Assembly (NCBI GenBank): GCA_964636325.1
Contig: CAZWRV010000031.1
Location: forward strand, 1 to 63,597
From: CAZWRV01 sp964636325
GTDB lineage: Bacteria; Verrucomicrobiota; Lentisphaeria; Victivallales; GWF2-50-93
Length of the DNA: 63,597 nt
Direction of reading: 5' to 3'
This document shows positions 16,997 through 25,990 of the stretch, piece after piece (position 1 is the stretch's first letter; every line of letters begins with the position of its first letter). A program made the position numbers and the translations under genes. The notes below the pieces were generated by a model. The model was not told the DNA's origin. It was given only the letters and a program-made list of their open reading frames with translations, and did not search any database.

Positions 16997-19120
16997 ATGC
17001 GCAAACAGACTGCAGGCCTGGACCGTCCGGCTGACGTCCAGGAGTTCCACGGACTTGGAGCGGCGTTCTATCCGGAGCACCATCCGAGGGAAACCTGGCC
17101 GGAATATGCCGGGCTCATGGCCCGGGCCGGCATCAAGTTCGTCAGAATCATGGAATTCGCATGGGACAAGCTGGAGCCGCGCGAGGGAGTCTTCGACTTC
17201 GAATGGCTCGATGATGCGCTGAACCTGCTTAAACGCAAGGGGATACGCGCGATAATGTGCACGCCGACGGCCGTGCCTCCGCTCTGGGCGTGCGAAAAAT
17301 ATCCCGAGCTCCATCCGGTGCTCGAGGACGGCAGGACCTTCGGGTTCGGGGTCCGCCGCTATACGTGCCCTACGTCGATCGCCTACCGGAAACTGTCGGA
17401 GAGGATCGCTGGAGCCATGGCCGACCATTACGGGCGCGATCCCCAGATTCTCGCATGGCAGCTCGACAACGAGTTCGGCCATCCTTTCTGCTTCTGCGGC
17501 TGCTGCCGCCGCCACTTCCAGGAATGGTGCGGAAGTAAGTTCAAGACGATCGCGGCCTTCAACGACGCGCTGTGCATGCACTTCTGGGGGCTGACGATTC
17601 CCGAGTTCGGCAAGATCCCCTTCCCGGACACCTGCACCAATCCGAGCCTCTGGCACGTCTACCACCGCTTCGTCTCCGACGTCACGATAGACTGCTACGG
17701 CGTCCAGATCGACGCGCTGCGCGGGCACGGCGCGGTCCAGCCGATTACCACGAACATGATGGGCACGTGGTACGGATACGACCACGAGGAGCTCGGCCGC
17801 CGCCTGGACGTCATAGCCTGCGACCACTACGGCCTGGGCGCCGAACATCTCTTCGGCGACGACTTCACCAACGAGATGTTCTACCACGCCTACATGCGCG
17901 GTATCAGGCACGGCCGGAACATCTGGTTCCACGAGTTCCAGTGCGCGCACACGGGGCCGGACGGGGCGATGCCCCTCCCCGGACAAGTCCGGTGGGAGGT
18001 GCTGACGCAGATCGGCCGCGGCGCCGACCTCATAAGCTTTTTCCGCTTCGACACTCCGCCCTCCGGCGCGGAACGGAACGGCTACGGGCTTGTAGGCGTC
18101 CACCGCAGGCCAGGCCGCGTCTTCGACGAGGTGGCCCGGACATCCATGGAGATTGAAAAGCTCCGCCCTCTCATCGAAGGTTCGACGGCGCCGCATGCGG
18201 AAGTCGCAGTCCTCTTCACTTTCGACAACCACTGCGAGTTCGCCAGGAACGTCCACAACCCCGAATTCAAGGGGCCGTTCGGCAACCAGTATGCGGTGCA
18301 TCTCGCGAAACACTACCATTCTATTGCGCGGCAGAACATCCTCTGCGACATCGTCTATCCCGGCGACGACTTCGGAAGATACGGGGCCGTCATAGTCCCC
18401 GCCCTATACAGCGTCTCCTCCGAGCTCGGCCGCAAGCTCGGCAGCTTCGTATCCAAAGGCGGAACCATCGTCGTGACAAGCTTTTCGGGGATTGTTGACG
18501 ATAACGGCAGGACTCTCGACGCCCCCCCGCCGGGACCTCTCTGCGGCGCCTGCGGCATCGAGGTGCGCGACTACGGCGCATACCATCCCCGCGCCGGCAA
18601 GCTGCGCATGGTTCCGGCAGACCCTTCATGGGCGATGCCTGCGCTGGAGGACGTCAGATGGGTCGACGAGATCCGGCCCGGCTCCAAGAACGTCGAGGTC
18701 CTTGCGAAATTCGCTAATCCGTTCTACGACGGGATTCCGGCAATCACGAGGAACCGCTACGGCAAAGGCCGCGCCTATTATCTCGGAGCGATCCTCGGCC
18801 AGGACGGCTATGACAAGTTCTACGCCGCGCTCGCGGCCGCGGAAGCATGGCGCCCTTCCATGGAGCTGCCCCCAGGCATTTTCGCCACGGTCAGGGAGAA
18901 GGACGGCAGGAAAATCTTCTTCGTGAACAATCCGCATCCCGACGGACGCGACGTCGAACTGCCCGGGGCGTTCACGGATTTGATGTCCGGACGAAAGGCC
19001 GAGGGGACGATCAAGATGAAGCCGTTCGACGTGCGGATATTCGCCGAGACCGGCAGGCCGGACCGCCGGCCGGCCAAGCGAACCAATATACAAGAGCTTA
19101 AGGGAAAGGTATTGAGATGA
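16997..19120 (+). CDS. Beta-galactosidase, glycoside hydrolase family 42
   Basis: A 707-residue GH42 enzyme that hydrolyses terminal beta-galactosides (or related sugars). The N-terminus AAFYPEHHPRETWPEY is typical. The proposed acid/base is Glu159 in WQLDNEFGH and the proposed nucleophile is Glu313 in WFHEFQ. The family zinc cluster is visible as Cys124 plus CFCGCC at 165-170. The trimerisation-type domain follows at about 385-590. No signal peptide is present, so it should act in the cytoplasm on imported oligosaccharides. ATG 16997 has GAGAGGG upstream. It overlaps the next gene by four bases (ATGA), so translation is coupled. Confidence 0.92.
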   Translation: MRKQTAGLDRPADVQEFHGLGAAFYPEHHPRETWPEYAGLMARAGIKFVRIMEFAWDKLEPREGVFDFEWLDDALNLLKRKGIRAIMCTPTAVPPLWACEKYPELHPVLEDGRTFGFGVRRYTCPTSIAYRKLSERIAGAMADHYGRDPQILAWQLDNEFGHPFCFCGCCRRHFQEWCGSKFKTIAAFNDALCMHFWGLTIPEFGKIPFPDTCTNPSLWHVYHRFVSDVTIDCYGVQIDALRGHGAVQPITTNMMGTWYGYDHEELGRRLDVIACDHYGLGAEHLFGDDFTNEMFYHAYMRGIRHGRNIWFHEFQCAHTGPDGAMPLPGQVRWEVLTQIGRGADLISFFRFDTPPSGAERNGYGLVGVHRRPGRVFDEVARTSMEIEKLRPLIEGSTAPHAEVAVLFTFDNHCEFARNVHNPEFKGPFGNQYAVHLAKHYHSIARQNILCDIVYPGDDFGRYGAVIVPALYSVSSELGRKLGSFVSKGGTIVVTSFSGIVDDNGRTLDAPPPGPLCGACGIEVRDYGAYHPRAGKLRMVPADPSWAMPALEDVRWVDEIRPGSKNVEVLAKFANPFYDGIPAITRNRYGKGRAYYLGAILGQDGYDKFYAALAAAEAWRPSMELPPGIFATVREKDGRKIFFVNNPHPDGRDVELPGAFTDLMSGRKAEGTIKMKPFDVRIFAETGRPDRRPAKRTNIQELKGKVLR

Positions 19121-20379
19121 AAGAGCATTACGATGTGATTGTCATAGGCGGAGGTACCGCAGGAACTATTGCCGCCATCCAGGCAGGACGCCTGGGCGCC
19201 CGAACTCTCCTTGTAGAGAAGAACGCAATGCTCGGCGGAACAATGACCGTCGGCGGCATCAACGCACCGGCCCATTTCTTCGCATGGGACAGGCAGGTCG
19301 TCGCGGGCATCGGATGGGAACTGCTTTGCAAGACCTATGCCGAGACCGGACAGCCAATACCCAAACCGGGCGACGGCACACGGCACCTCGGGATTGACAT
19401 CGCTATTTTCAGCGCACTGGCGGACGAAGCAGTTCTAGCCTCAGGAGCGGATCTGCTTTTCCATGCCATGCCAGCCTCTGTCCGTTTCGGGAGCGGGGAA
19501 TGGTCGCTGCAGGTGTGCACCAAGACAGGGCTGAGACCGATTCGCACCAAGGCGCTCGTAGACGCCACCGGCGACGCCAACGCCGTCCTGCTGGCAGGAT
19601 TCGAACTGATCCGTCCGGAGATCGTCCAGCCGGCAACGCTGACCTTCAGTTGTTCCGGATACGATGCCGCCTCCCTGGACTTCGACGCGCTTAACGCCGC
19701 CGCACGCAAGGCGATCGCCTCGGGCGAGCTGCTCGCGACGGACATTTCGCGGTACGACGACGGCCCCCAGTCTCTCCTGAAGAAGCACGGCCACAACGCG
19801 AACCACCTGCGCGCGCCGCAGGCCGAAACCAGCGAGGGCAAGTCCCGGGCCGAGATTGAGGGCCGGAAGGCGCTGCTGCGGATGCACCGTTTCATGAGGC
19901 GCCAGCCCGGGCTCGAAAACTTCCGGATAGACTGGGTATGCCCCGAGGCAGGCATCCGCGAAACGGTCACAATCAAGGGGAAGCGGACGATAAGCACCGC
20001 CGACTACGAATCTGGCAAGGTTTATGAAGACGCCCTCTGCTACGCCTTTTATCCTATCGACGAGCACTTGAACGACGGCAAAGGCATCAACGGCAGGCCC
20101 TTGAAGCAGGGCGTACTCCCGACCATCCCGCGGGGCGCCATGCTGCCTGCGGACAGCCGCTTCCTGATCGTGGCGGGACGCTGCGTCTCCAGCGAGCGCG
20201 ACGCGAATTCCGCCCTGCGCGTCGAGTGCCCCTGCATGGCCATGGGCCAGGCGGCGGGCGTCATGGCAGCGCTAAGCGCCAAGACCGGCGTCGATCCGGA
20301 AGAACTTCCGATGCCCGACATATGCCGGCTGCTGCGCGAACACGGGGCCGTAGTTCCGGATTCCGGAACAGCAAAATAA
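19117..20379 (+). CDS. FAD-dependent oxidoreductase (FAD_oxidored family)
   Basis: A 420-residue flavoprotein. The N-terminal dinucleotide fold is clear: VIVIGGGTAGTIAAIQAGR at about residues 6-24, followed by LLVEKNAMLGGTMTVGG. The C-terminal part has SRFLIVAGRCVSSERDANSALRVECPC (key part GRCVSSERDA), characteristic of the FAD-dependent oxidoreductases found in PVC and Bacteroidetes sugar loci. These may oxidise a hydroxyl on a sugar or its derivative; the substrate is unknown. It overlaps GH42 by four bases and is followed by the six-hairpin protein after 18 bases, indicating one operon. Confidence 0.88.
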   Translation: MKEHYDVIVIGGGTAGTIAAIQAGRLGARTLLVEKNAMLGGTMTVGGINAPAHFFAWDRQVVAGIGWELLCKTYAETGQPIPKPGDGTRHLGIDIAIFSALADEAVLASGADLLFHAMPASVRFGSGEWSLQVCTKTGLRPIRTKALVDATGDANAVLLAGFELIRPEIVQPATLTFSCSGYDAASLDFDALNAAARKAIASGELLATDISRYDDGPQSLLKKHGHNANHLRAPQAETSEGKSRAEIEGRKALLRMHRFMRRQPGLENFRIDWVCPEAGIRETVTIKGKRTISTADYESGKVYEDALCYAFYPIDEHLNDGKGINGRPLKQGVLPTIPRGAMLPADSRFLIVAGRCVSSERDANSALRVECPCMAMGQAAGVMAALSAKTGVDPEELPMPDICRLLREHGAVVPDSGTAK

Positions 20380-20397
20380 ATATAATGGGGTATCTCC

Positions 20398-22998
20398 ATG
20401 TCATCTAAACGTATCGCGATCGAATGGAAGGACGGCAGGCCGCGGGGATCAGTGGAGGTCTTCCACGGAAGGCTGGGCGCAGGAAAAATCGCCAGGGGAA
20501 AAGGCCGCTGGACCGGAGCGGGTTTCAGTTTCCAGGCCAAGGGCCCATGCCGGATTGAATTCATCGTGGAGGACGTCGGCATCGATCCGGGCGCGGCGGC
20601 GACGAGGATCATGATCAATGCAGCCGAGAACAGCTTCTCATTCTTCCTCCGCGACGTGAATTCCGAGACACCGATGCTCATCGCTATGTACGGCGTGATG
20701 GTGGTTCCGGCGGAGGACAAACGTTCATACGCCGAAGTCGAAGCATTGATCCGGAGCGCAGGACTCCAAAACATCCAGCAGCAGATCGAGGCCGAGCCCG
20801 AGGAGACATATGAGGGGGCTTGCGCGAAGAACCGCGACCAGAATTGCCCCACCTGGCTTGGCCTGGGCCGCGACATGCGCATCTTTGAAATCGGATACAG
20901 CCCCGACTGCGGCTACTGGGGCTACGTCCAGCCGCGCTACCATTCCACGCTCCCGGCGATCCCGGAGACCGGGAACAAGCCATACCAGGTGCAGTTCATC
21001 ATAGGCGCCGGCGCGTCGTGCCGCTACGACATCACAAGGCGGCTGGACGAGGGGGTGCTGCCGATCCTCCTTTCCACAATCAGCGAAGGGGATGTCACAT
21101 ACAAGATGACAGCTTTCGCCACGCTCGAGACGCAGCCCCTGGGCCGGAACTCCGTCCGCGGCTCCGACTGGCGGGCATGCTACCCCAACACCGGCGGCAA
21201 CATGCTGGCCAAGGAGGACAAGGAAAAAATCAAGGATCTCCTCGAATCCGAAATGCTTGGCCGGGAGGAGGAGACCGTATGCTGGGTGCACGTGGAGTGT
21301 GCGAACTCCGGCAGGGTACCGCGCTACGCCTGGTTCAAATGCCCCGGCCCGAAATACGACGGCAAGACGGGATTCGGATTTTTTGAAAGCGGCCGCGTCC
21401 AGGCGGTCAGCCGCCTCGACGGCAGCCCCATGCCGCAGGAGGAAATGGCGATCCTTATCCAGCCCGGAGCGAAAGCGGTCTTCGACGTCCTGATACCGCA
21501 CCGGCCGCTACCCCGTGAACGTGCGCTCAAGCTCGCACGCCAAGATTATTCCCGGCATCTTGACGCCTGCCGGGAGTTCTGGCGTGGAAAGCTCAAGGCC
21601 GGAGCGAAGATATCCGTCCCCGAAGAAGCCGTCGACGAACGGATAAAGGCGGGCCTCCTGCACTGCGACCTCGTCGCGCTCGGCAAGGAGCCGGACGGCC
21701 CTGTCCTGGCGACAATCGGATGGTATGCGCCGATCGGCTCGGAAAGCTCTCCCATCATACAGTTCTTCGACTCGATGGGCTGGCACAAGCTGGCAGAACG
21801 GTCCCTCGATTTCTTCCTGGAGCGCCAGCGCGCGGACGGGTTCATACAAAACTTCGGGGGATACCAGCTCGAGACCGGACCGGCTCTCTGGACGATGGGC
21901 GAACACTACCGCTATACCCGGGACACAGCATGGGTCCGCCGCGTCAAACCGAAGATTCTCAAGGCCTGCGACTTCCTGATCGCCTGGCGCAACCGCAACA
22001 AGCGCAAGGAGTTGCGCGGGAACGGCTACGGACTTCTCGACGGCAAGGTGGCGGATCCGGAGGACTTCTTCCACTCGTTCATGCTGAACGCCCTATCATA
22101 TGTCGGCATCGCCCGCGCCGCGGAAATGCTCGAGAAGGTCGATGCGGCGCAGTCGAAGCGGCTGGAGAAGGAGTCCAAAGAATTCCGCGTCGACATCCGG
22201 AAAGCCTTCTACGAGGCGCTCGCACGCTCGCCGGTAATCCCCCTGGGCGACGGCACATGGATCCCCTCGGCGCCGCCATGGACGGAATATCCCGGCCCGC
22301 TGGCTCTATACGCCGAAGGGCAGAACTGGTTCACACACGGCGCGTTCGGCTCGCGCGACTCTCTGATAGGTGCGCTCTACCTGGTGATCGGCGAGGTGCT
22401 GGATCCCTGGGAAAGCGGCGCCGAGGCGCTGCTGAAGAGCCATCAGCAGCTTTTCACCGTCGCCAACGCCGGGTTCAGCCAGCCCTACTATGTCAGGCAC
22501 GACTTCATCCATGCGATGCGCGGCGAGGCGAAGGCGTTCCTCAAGACGTTCTACAACCAGTTCACCGCCCTGCAGGACCGCGAGACATACACTTTCTGGG
22601 AGCACTACTTCCACGCCAGCCAGCACAAGACGCACGAGGAAGGATGGTTCCTCATGCAGGTACGCTGGATGCTCTGGCTCGAGGACGGCCCCTCCCTGCG
22701 CCTCCTCTCCTGCATTCCGCGCCGCTGGATGGAGGACGGCAATAGCGTCGAGCTGAACCGCGTCGCAAGCCGTTTCGGAATCCTGTCCCTGCGGGTCGAT
22801 TCGAAGCTCGGCGAGGGCCGCATCGTCGCGAACGTCAGGTGCGAGAAGATGCAAGGCTTGAAGGAGATAGTCATCCGCCTGCCGCATCCGGAAGGGCTGA
22901 AGGCCGTTTCCGTGAAAGGCGGACGGTACAATGCCGGCCAAGAGACCGTCACCGTCAGCCCGTTCAAAGGCACAGCCGAGGTGGAAGCGAGATTTTGA
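20398..22998 (+). CDS. Six-hairpin glycosidase-like protein
   Basis: An 866-residue protein without a signal peptide. The N-terminal half is beta-rich. Residues about 410-770 form an (alpha/alpha)6 toroid with the sequence style of six-hairpin glycosidases: DSMGWHKLAERSLDFFLERQ, GALWTMGEH-like ALWTMGEHYRYTRD, and WLxW repeats. The C-terminal about 90 residues form a beta-sandwich. I cannot assign a CAZy family; GH116-, GH127- and rhamnosidase-like folds are possible. Its place between an oxidoreductase and an amidase suggests an intracellular step on an oligosaccharide. Confidence 0.72.
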   Translation: MSSKRIAIEWKDGRPRGSVEVFHGRLGAGKIARGKGRWTGAGFSFQAKGPCRIEFIVEDVGIDPGAAATRIMINAAENSFSFFLRDVNSETPMLIAMYGVMVVPAEDKRSYAEVEALIRSAGLQNIQQQIEAEPEETYEGACAKNRDQNCPTWLGLGRDMRIFEIGYSPDCGYWGYVQPRYHSTLPAIPETGNKPYQVQFIIGAGASCRYDITRRLDEGVLPILLSTISEGDVTYKMTAFATLETQPLGRNSVRGSDWRACYPNTGGNMLAKEDKEKIKDLLESEMLGREEETVCWVHVECANSGRVPRYAWFKCPGPKYDGKTGFGFFESGRVQAVSRLDGSPMPQEEMAILIQPGAKAVFDVLIPHRPLPRERALKLARQDYSRHLDACREFWRGKLKAGAKISVPEEAVDERIKAGLLHCDLVALGKEPDGPVLATIGWYAPIGSESSPIIQFFDSMGWHKLAERSLDFFLERQRADGFIQNFGGYQLETGPALWTMGEHYRYTRDTAWVRRVKPKILKACDFLIAWRNRNKRKELRGNGYGLLDGKVADPEDFFHSFMLNALSYVGIARAAEMLEKVDAAQSKRLEKESKEFRVDIRKAFYEALARSPVIPLGDGTWIPSAPPWTEYPGPLALYAEGQNWFTHGAFGSRDSLIGALYLVIGEVLDPWESGAEALLKSHQQLFTVANAGFSQPYYVRHDFIHAMRGEAKAFLKTFYNQFTALQDRETYTFWEHYFHASQHKTHEEGWFLMQVRWMLWLEDGPSLRLLSCIPRRWMEDGNSVELNRVASRFGILSLRVDSKLGEGRIVANVRCEKMQGLKEIVIRLPHPEGLKAVSVKGGRYNAGQETVTVSPFKGTAEVEARF

Positions 22999-23049
22999 AC
23001 TCCGGCCGCAACATTGTTGAAGGGGAACTTTAACTTAACGTAAGGAATA

Positions 23050-23088
23050 CGACTGCAATCGACCGCAATCGGCTGCAGTCGACTGCGG
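23050..23088. repeat. 10-bp tandem repeat array, copy 1
   Basis: Four consecutive 10-base units: CGACTGCAAT, CGACCGCAAT, CGGCTGCAGT and CGACTGCGGC. The period equals about one helical turn. A related array lies in the opposite orientation at 47869-47906. It is 72 bases upstream of the amidase start. Confidence 0.75.
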
Positions 23089-23159
23089 CCGGGATATTGT
23101 TCTTCGACCCGATAAAGACGGTGCCAAAGACCATAAGCATAAGGAGACTTGAACAGCAC

Positions 23160-24047
23160 ATGCATTCAACCGTGAAGAAAATTCATGTCGCCTGCGGGCA
23201 GATAGTATGCCGCCACGGCGACATCGCCGCGAACATTCGGCAGATCAAACGGCTTGCCGAGGACGCCGCCAAGGCGGGCGCGAAGTTCGTGCTCTTCGGC
23301 GAGGGCGCGATGAACGGTTACATTTTCAGGCGGGACTTTGTCCGCAGGCATGCGGTTTCAGCAGATGGCCCGCAGGCGAGGTCGCTGCACGCGCTGAGCT
23401 CCAAGCTCGGGATTGTCATTGCGGCGGGCGCGATTGAAAGGGCCGGCGACTTGTTCTACGTCAGCCATTTCATAGTCTTTCCGAACGGCCGACTACTGAT
23501 TCAGCGGAAGCACAACCTTACGGAAGACGAGAAGAAAGGAGGGATAAGCGCAGGCCCCGAGGAAAGGCTTATCTTCAGCGTCGGAGGCGTGCGCTTCGGC
23601 ATCTGCATCTGCGCGGATTCCGGCATTCCGGACATCTGGAACAAGCTGGCGGACGCCGGATGCCAGGTCTACTGCGGACCTTGCGCAGGCGGCGCCGGAC
23701 GGGAACATATGCGGCGTCCGCAGGATCTTAAGGACGCCAAAAAACGCAAGAAATATCTGGAGGACATGGAGAAGGTATGCTTCGCAGGAAAGACGATCTT
23801 CGAATGCCATGACCGCAGGATGGCCATGATGGCGGTCAACCTCGCCGGCGACGACGGCGTATCCAAATACCATCCGGGCCACAGCATGATCTTCGACAGC
23901 CGCGGCCATGTCGTCGCGCTGATGCCCGGCGAATATGTCGCCGAATATCTATCGCCGGCGATGATACACGGCGTAATCACGGTGCAATCTCCGTGCAAGG
24001 TGACCGGCAAACTGCCGGGACGGCCAGCGAAATCCGCAAAACAATGA
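23160..24047 (+). CDS. Carbon-nitrogen hydrolase (nitrilase superfamily)
   Basis: A 295-residue amidase of the nitrilase superfamily. The Glu-Lys-Cys catalytic triad is visible: Glu in LFGEGAMNGY, Lys in the KHNLTEDEKK segment, and Cys in FGICICADSG. Members hydrolyse amides, carbamoyl groups or N-acyl bonds. I set the start at ATG 23160, with TAAGGAG about ten bases upstream; an earlier in-frame TTG lacks support. It is followed 12 bases later by the creatininase fusion gene. Amidase plus creatininase in a glycan operon suggests that an amide-bearing intermediate is processed (inference). Confidence 0.88.
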   Translation: MHSTVKKIHVACGQIVCRHGDIAANIRQIKRLAEDAAKAGAKFVLFGEGAMNGYIFRRDFVRRHAVSADGPQARSLHALSSKLGIVIAAGAIERAGDLFYVSHFIVFPNGRLLIQRKHNLTEDEKKGGISAGPEERLIFSVGGVRFGICICADSGIPDIWNKLADAGCQVYCGPCAGGAGREHMRRPQDLKDAKKRKKYLEDMEKVCFAGKTIFECHDRRMAMMAVNLAGDDGVSKYHPGHSMIFDSRGHVVALMPGEYVAEYLSPAMIHGVITVQSPCKVTGKLPGRPAKSAKQ

Positions 24048-24059
24048 AGTATTCGAGAA

Positions 24060-25661
24060 ATGAAAATGATTGATTCGCTTTCAACGACCATCGACTGGCA
24101 GAGGCATCCGGGGACGGTCGCCGTCCTGCCCGTGGGCGCATGCGAGCAGCACGGAGCGTCTCTGCCTCTTTCGACCGACACGATCATCGCGGAATTCATG
24201 GGGCGGATGCTGGCCGAGGCACTTGACGCCGCGCTTCTGCCGGCGCTGCCGATTGCGACGAGCCTTGAGCAGAGCGGGTTCCGCGGGACAGTAAGCCTGA
24301 GGCCTGAGACCGCCATGGCCGTTATCCGCGACATCGCCGACGAGCTCGAACGATCCCGCTTCACAATTCTTGTCGTAGCCAACGCGCACGGCGGCAACCA
24401 TTTCCTCGTCCCTGTCGTCCGCGACATCAACCGCATGGACCGCCCCATCAAGATCATCATCGCCAACTTCTACGAATACTGGGACAGGTCGATAGCCTCA
24501 TATGCGAAGCTGCCTCCGGACAAAGCGCCTTTCCATTCCGAGGACATGGAGGCCTCGCTAATGCTCGCTATCGCACCGGACGTAGTGAAGGACATCCATA
24601 CGGATCCGGGACTGATTCCCGACACCGGACTCCTCCAGCGGGATCTCACCACCTTCGGAGTCGGGCACCTGTCAAGGTCCGGCGCGACCGGCTCCAACGC
24701 AGAAGCCACCGCGGAGAAGGGCCGGAAACTGGTCGAATCCGTCCGTAAGGCGATGATCCCGGCGGTGATCGAACGTATAAGGATCCTCCGCGAACAGCCG
24801 CGCTATTCCGGCGCCGGCGGGCTCAGCATACGGCCGATGCTCCATCAGGACATCCCCGGCGGGATGCGCCTCAAGGCTCTTTCAAAATGGAACCAGCTCG
24901 AGGCCGACTGGGAGATGTATCTGCGGCAGAACCCCTCGGGCTGCTTCTGCATGGTGCACAACGGCGCAGTAGTCGGCACCGTCACGTCCGTCAACTATGC
25001 GGACAAGGTCTCCTGGATCGGGATGGTGCTCGTCGACCCCGGCTACCGCAGGATGGGCATCGCCACCGATCTGATGCAGCGAGCAATCGGCTCGCTCTCG
25101 TCCTGCGCATGCATAAAGCTCGACGCAACTCCCGACGGCAAGAAGGTCTACGACAGGATGGGCTTCGCCGACGAATACCGCCTGCTGCGCATGGCCTGCA
25201 ATTCCGCTCCGCCGACACCGAAGCCGGCCGACGTCATCCCCATGACGGAGGCGATGCTGGCCGAGGTCGACGCGTTCGACGCCCCGCGCTTCGGTGTCAG
25301 CAGGCTTTCCATATTGAAGGCGCTCTTCTCGAATCTTCCGTCAGCGGCGTTCGTCGCGCAGGACAGTTCCGGGATGCGCGGATTCTGCCTGGGCCGCCGA
25401 GGCTCCGACTTCACGATGATAGGCCCCGTAGTCGCGGACGACGCCCTCACCGCCGCGGAACTATTCAAGGCCACGCTGTCCGGCCTCGCCGGAAGGCCAG
25501 TCCTGGTCGACGTCCTGGAAGAGCAGGCCGAGACGGTCTCGCTCTTGAAATCTCTCGGCTTCTCCGTCCAGCGCCCGTACATAAGGATGTTCTGCGGAGA
25601 CAACTCCCATCCGGGAAAGACCGGAAGCATCTTCGCGATCGCCGGCCCCGAAATCGGATGA
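24060..25661 (+). CDS. Creatininase-family amidohydrolase fused to GNAT acetyltransferase domains
   Basis: A 533-residue fusion. Residues about 8-240 are a creatininase-family amidohydrolase with metal ligands in CEQHGASLPLSTD (Glu29, His31, Asp40), His110 in NAHGGN, and Glu164 in HSEDMEAS. Residues about 255-395 form a GNAT acetyltransferase with the acetyl-CoA loop VDPGYRRMGIATDLM. Residues about 400-533 look like a second, diverged GNAT or the C-terminal acetyltransferase lobe found in YitH-like proteins. Creatininase relatives open cyclic amides or deformylate. The joined acetyltransferase suggests that hydrolysis of an amide is followed by N-acetylation (inference). The reading frame is intact through the junction. 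Confidence 0.87.
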   Translation: MKMIDSLSTTIDWQRHPGTVAVLPVGACEQHGASLPLSTDTIIAEFMGRMLAEALDAALLPALPIATSLEQSGFRGTVSLRPETAMAVIRDIADELERSRFTILVVANAHGGNHFLVPVVRDINRMDRPIKIIIANFYEYWDRSIASYAKLPPDKAPFHSEDMEASLMLAIAPDVVKDIHTDPGLIPDTGLLQRDLTTFGVGHLSRSGATGSNAEATAEKGRKLVESVRKAMIPAVIERIRILREQPRYSGAGGLSIRPMLHQDIPGGMRLKALSKWNQLEADWEMYLRQNPSGCFCMVHNGAVVGTVTSVNYADKVSWIGMVLVDPGYRRMGIATDLMQRAIGSLSSCACIKLDATPDGKKVYDRMGFADEYRLLRMACNSAPPTPKPADVIPMTEAMLAEVDAFDAPRFGVSRLSILKALFSNLPSAAFVAQDSSGMRGFCLGRRGSDFTMIGPVVADDALTAAELFKATLSGLAGRPVLVDVLEEQAETVSLLKSLGFSVQRPYIRMFCGDNSHPGKTGSIFAIAGPEIG

Positions 25662-25705
25662 GATTTGCTGATTGTTCAAACCGTTGATGAGATAATCAAG
25701 ATCCT

Positions 25706-25831
25706 AGGTTTTTCCCTGCGGGAAAAAGGCGCCCTTACGGCGCGCAGGTAACTTGCGCGCGGCGCGCGCAAAGGGCAAACTCTGCATACGAGTAATGCTG
25801 TGTTATGTTGCTTGCGCGCGGCGCGCGCAAA
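25706..25831 (+). repeat. 125-126 bp multi-hairpin repeat, copy 1
   Basis: The unit contains, in order, a TTTTTCCC/GGGAAAAA stem, a GCGCCC-TTAC-GGCGC stem, a TTGCGCGC stem-loop, the segment AAAGGGCAAACTCTGCATAC, and a second TTGCGCGCGGCGCGCGCAA stem. The same order and spacing recur at 35188-35313 and inverted at 42670-42794. Confidence 0.8.
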
Positions 25832-25955
25832 CTACTTTTTTGGTAAAAACGTTTTCCGAGTTGTACCGTAAGGGGCTAAGGAATTTCCGTAAAGTCAAAA
25901 GGCTGCGCGGGCTCAAGCTAAGATCTCTCATCGCGATAGGCAGAAGGTGAATATT

Positions 25956-25988
25956 ATGAGCCATTTTCAATATGCGGTTGAGCATTGA
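25956..25988 (+). CDS. Possible ten-residue leader peptide upstream of the PL8 gene
   Basis: ATG 25956 is preceded by AGAAGGTGA, a better ribosome site than the one before the PL8 start. The frame encodes MSHFQYAVEH and its TGA ends two bases before ATG 25991. Such spacing would allow a terminating ribosome to restart on the PL8 gene. No attenuator hairpin was identified. It may be chance. Confidence 0.25.
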   Translation: MSHFQYAVEH

Positions 25989-25990
25989 TT

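Larger units (their letters stand above)
25662..25990. other. Intergenic stretch with a 126-bp repeat and a possible leader peptide
   Basis: This gap between the creatininase fusion and the PL8 gene holds the multi-hairpin repeat at 25706-25831 and then AT/GC-mixed sequence without recognisable RNA gene. A ten-codon open frame ends two bases before the PL8 ATG. Confidence 0.6.

Noticed and set aside
16961..18319. 452-codon minus-strand frame opposite GH42
   Set aside because: The plus strand carries a GH42 with all its catalytic motifs; the antisense frame matches nothing.
23050..23088. CRISPR-like array
   Set aside because: Units are 10 bases and contiguous with no spacers; no cas gene is present.
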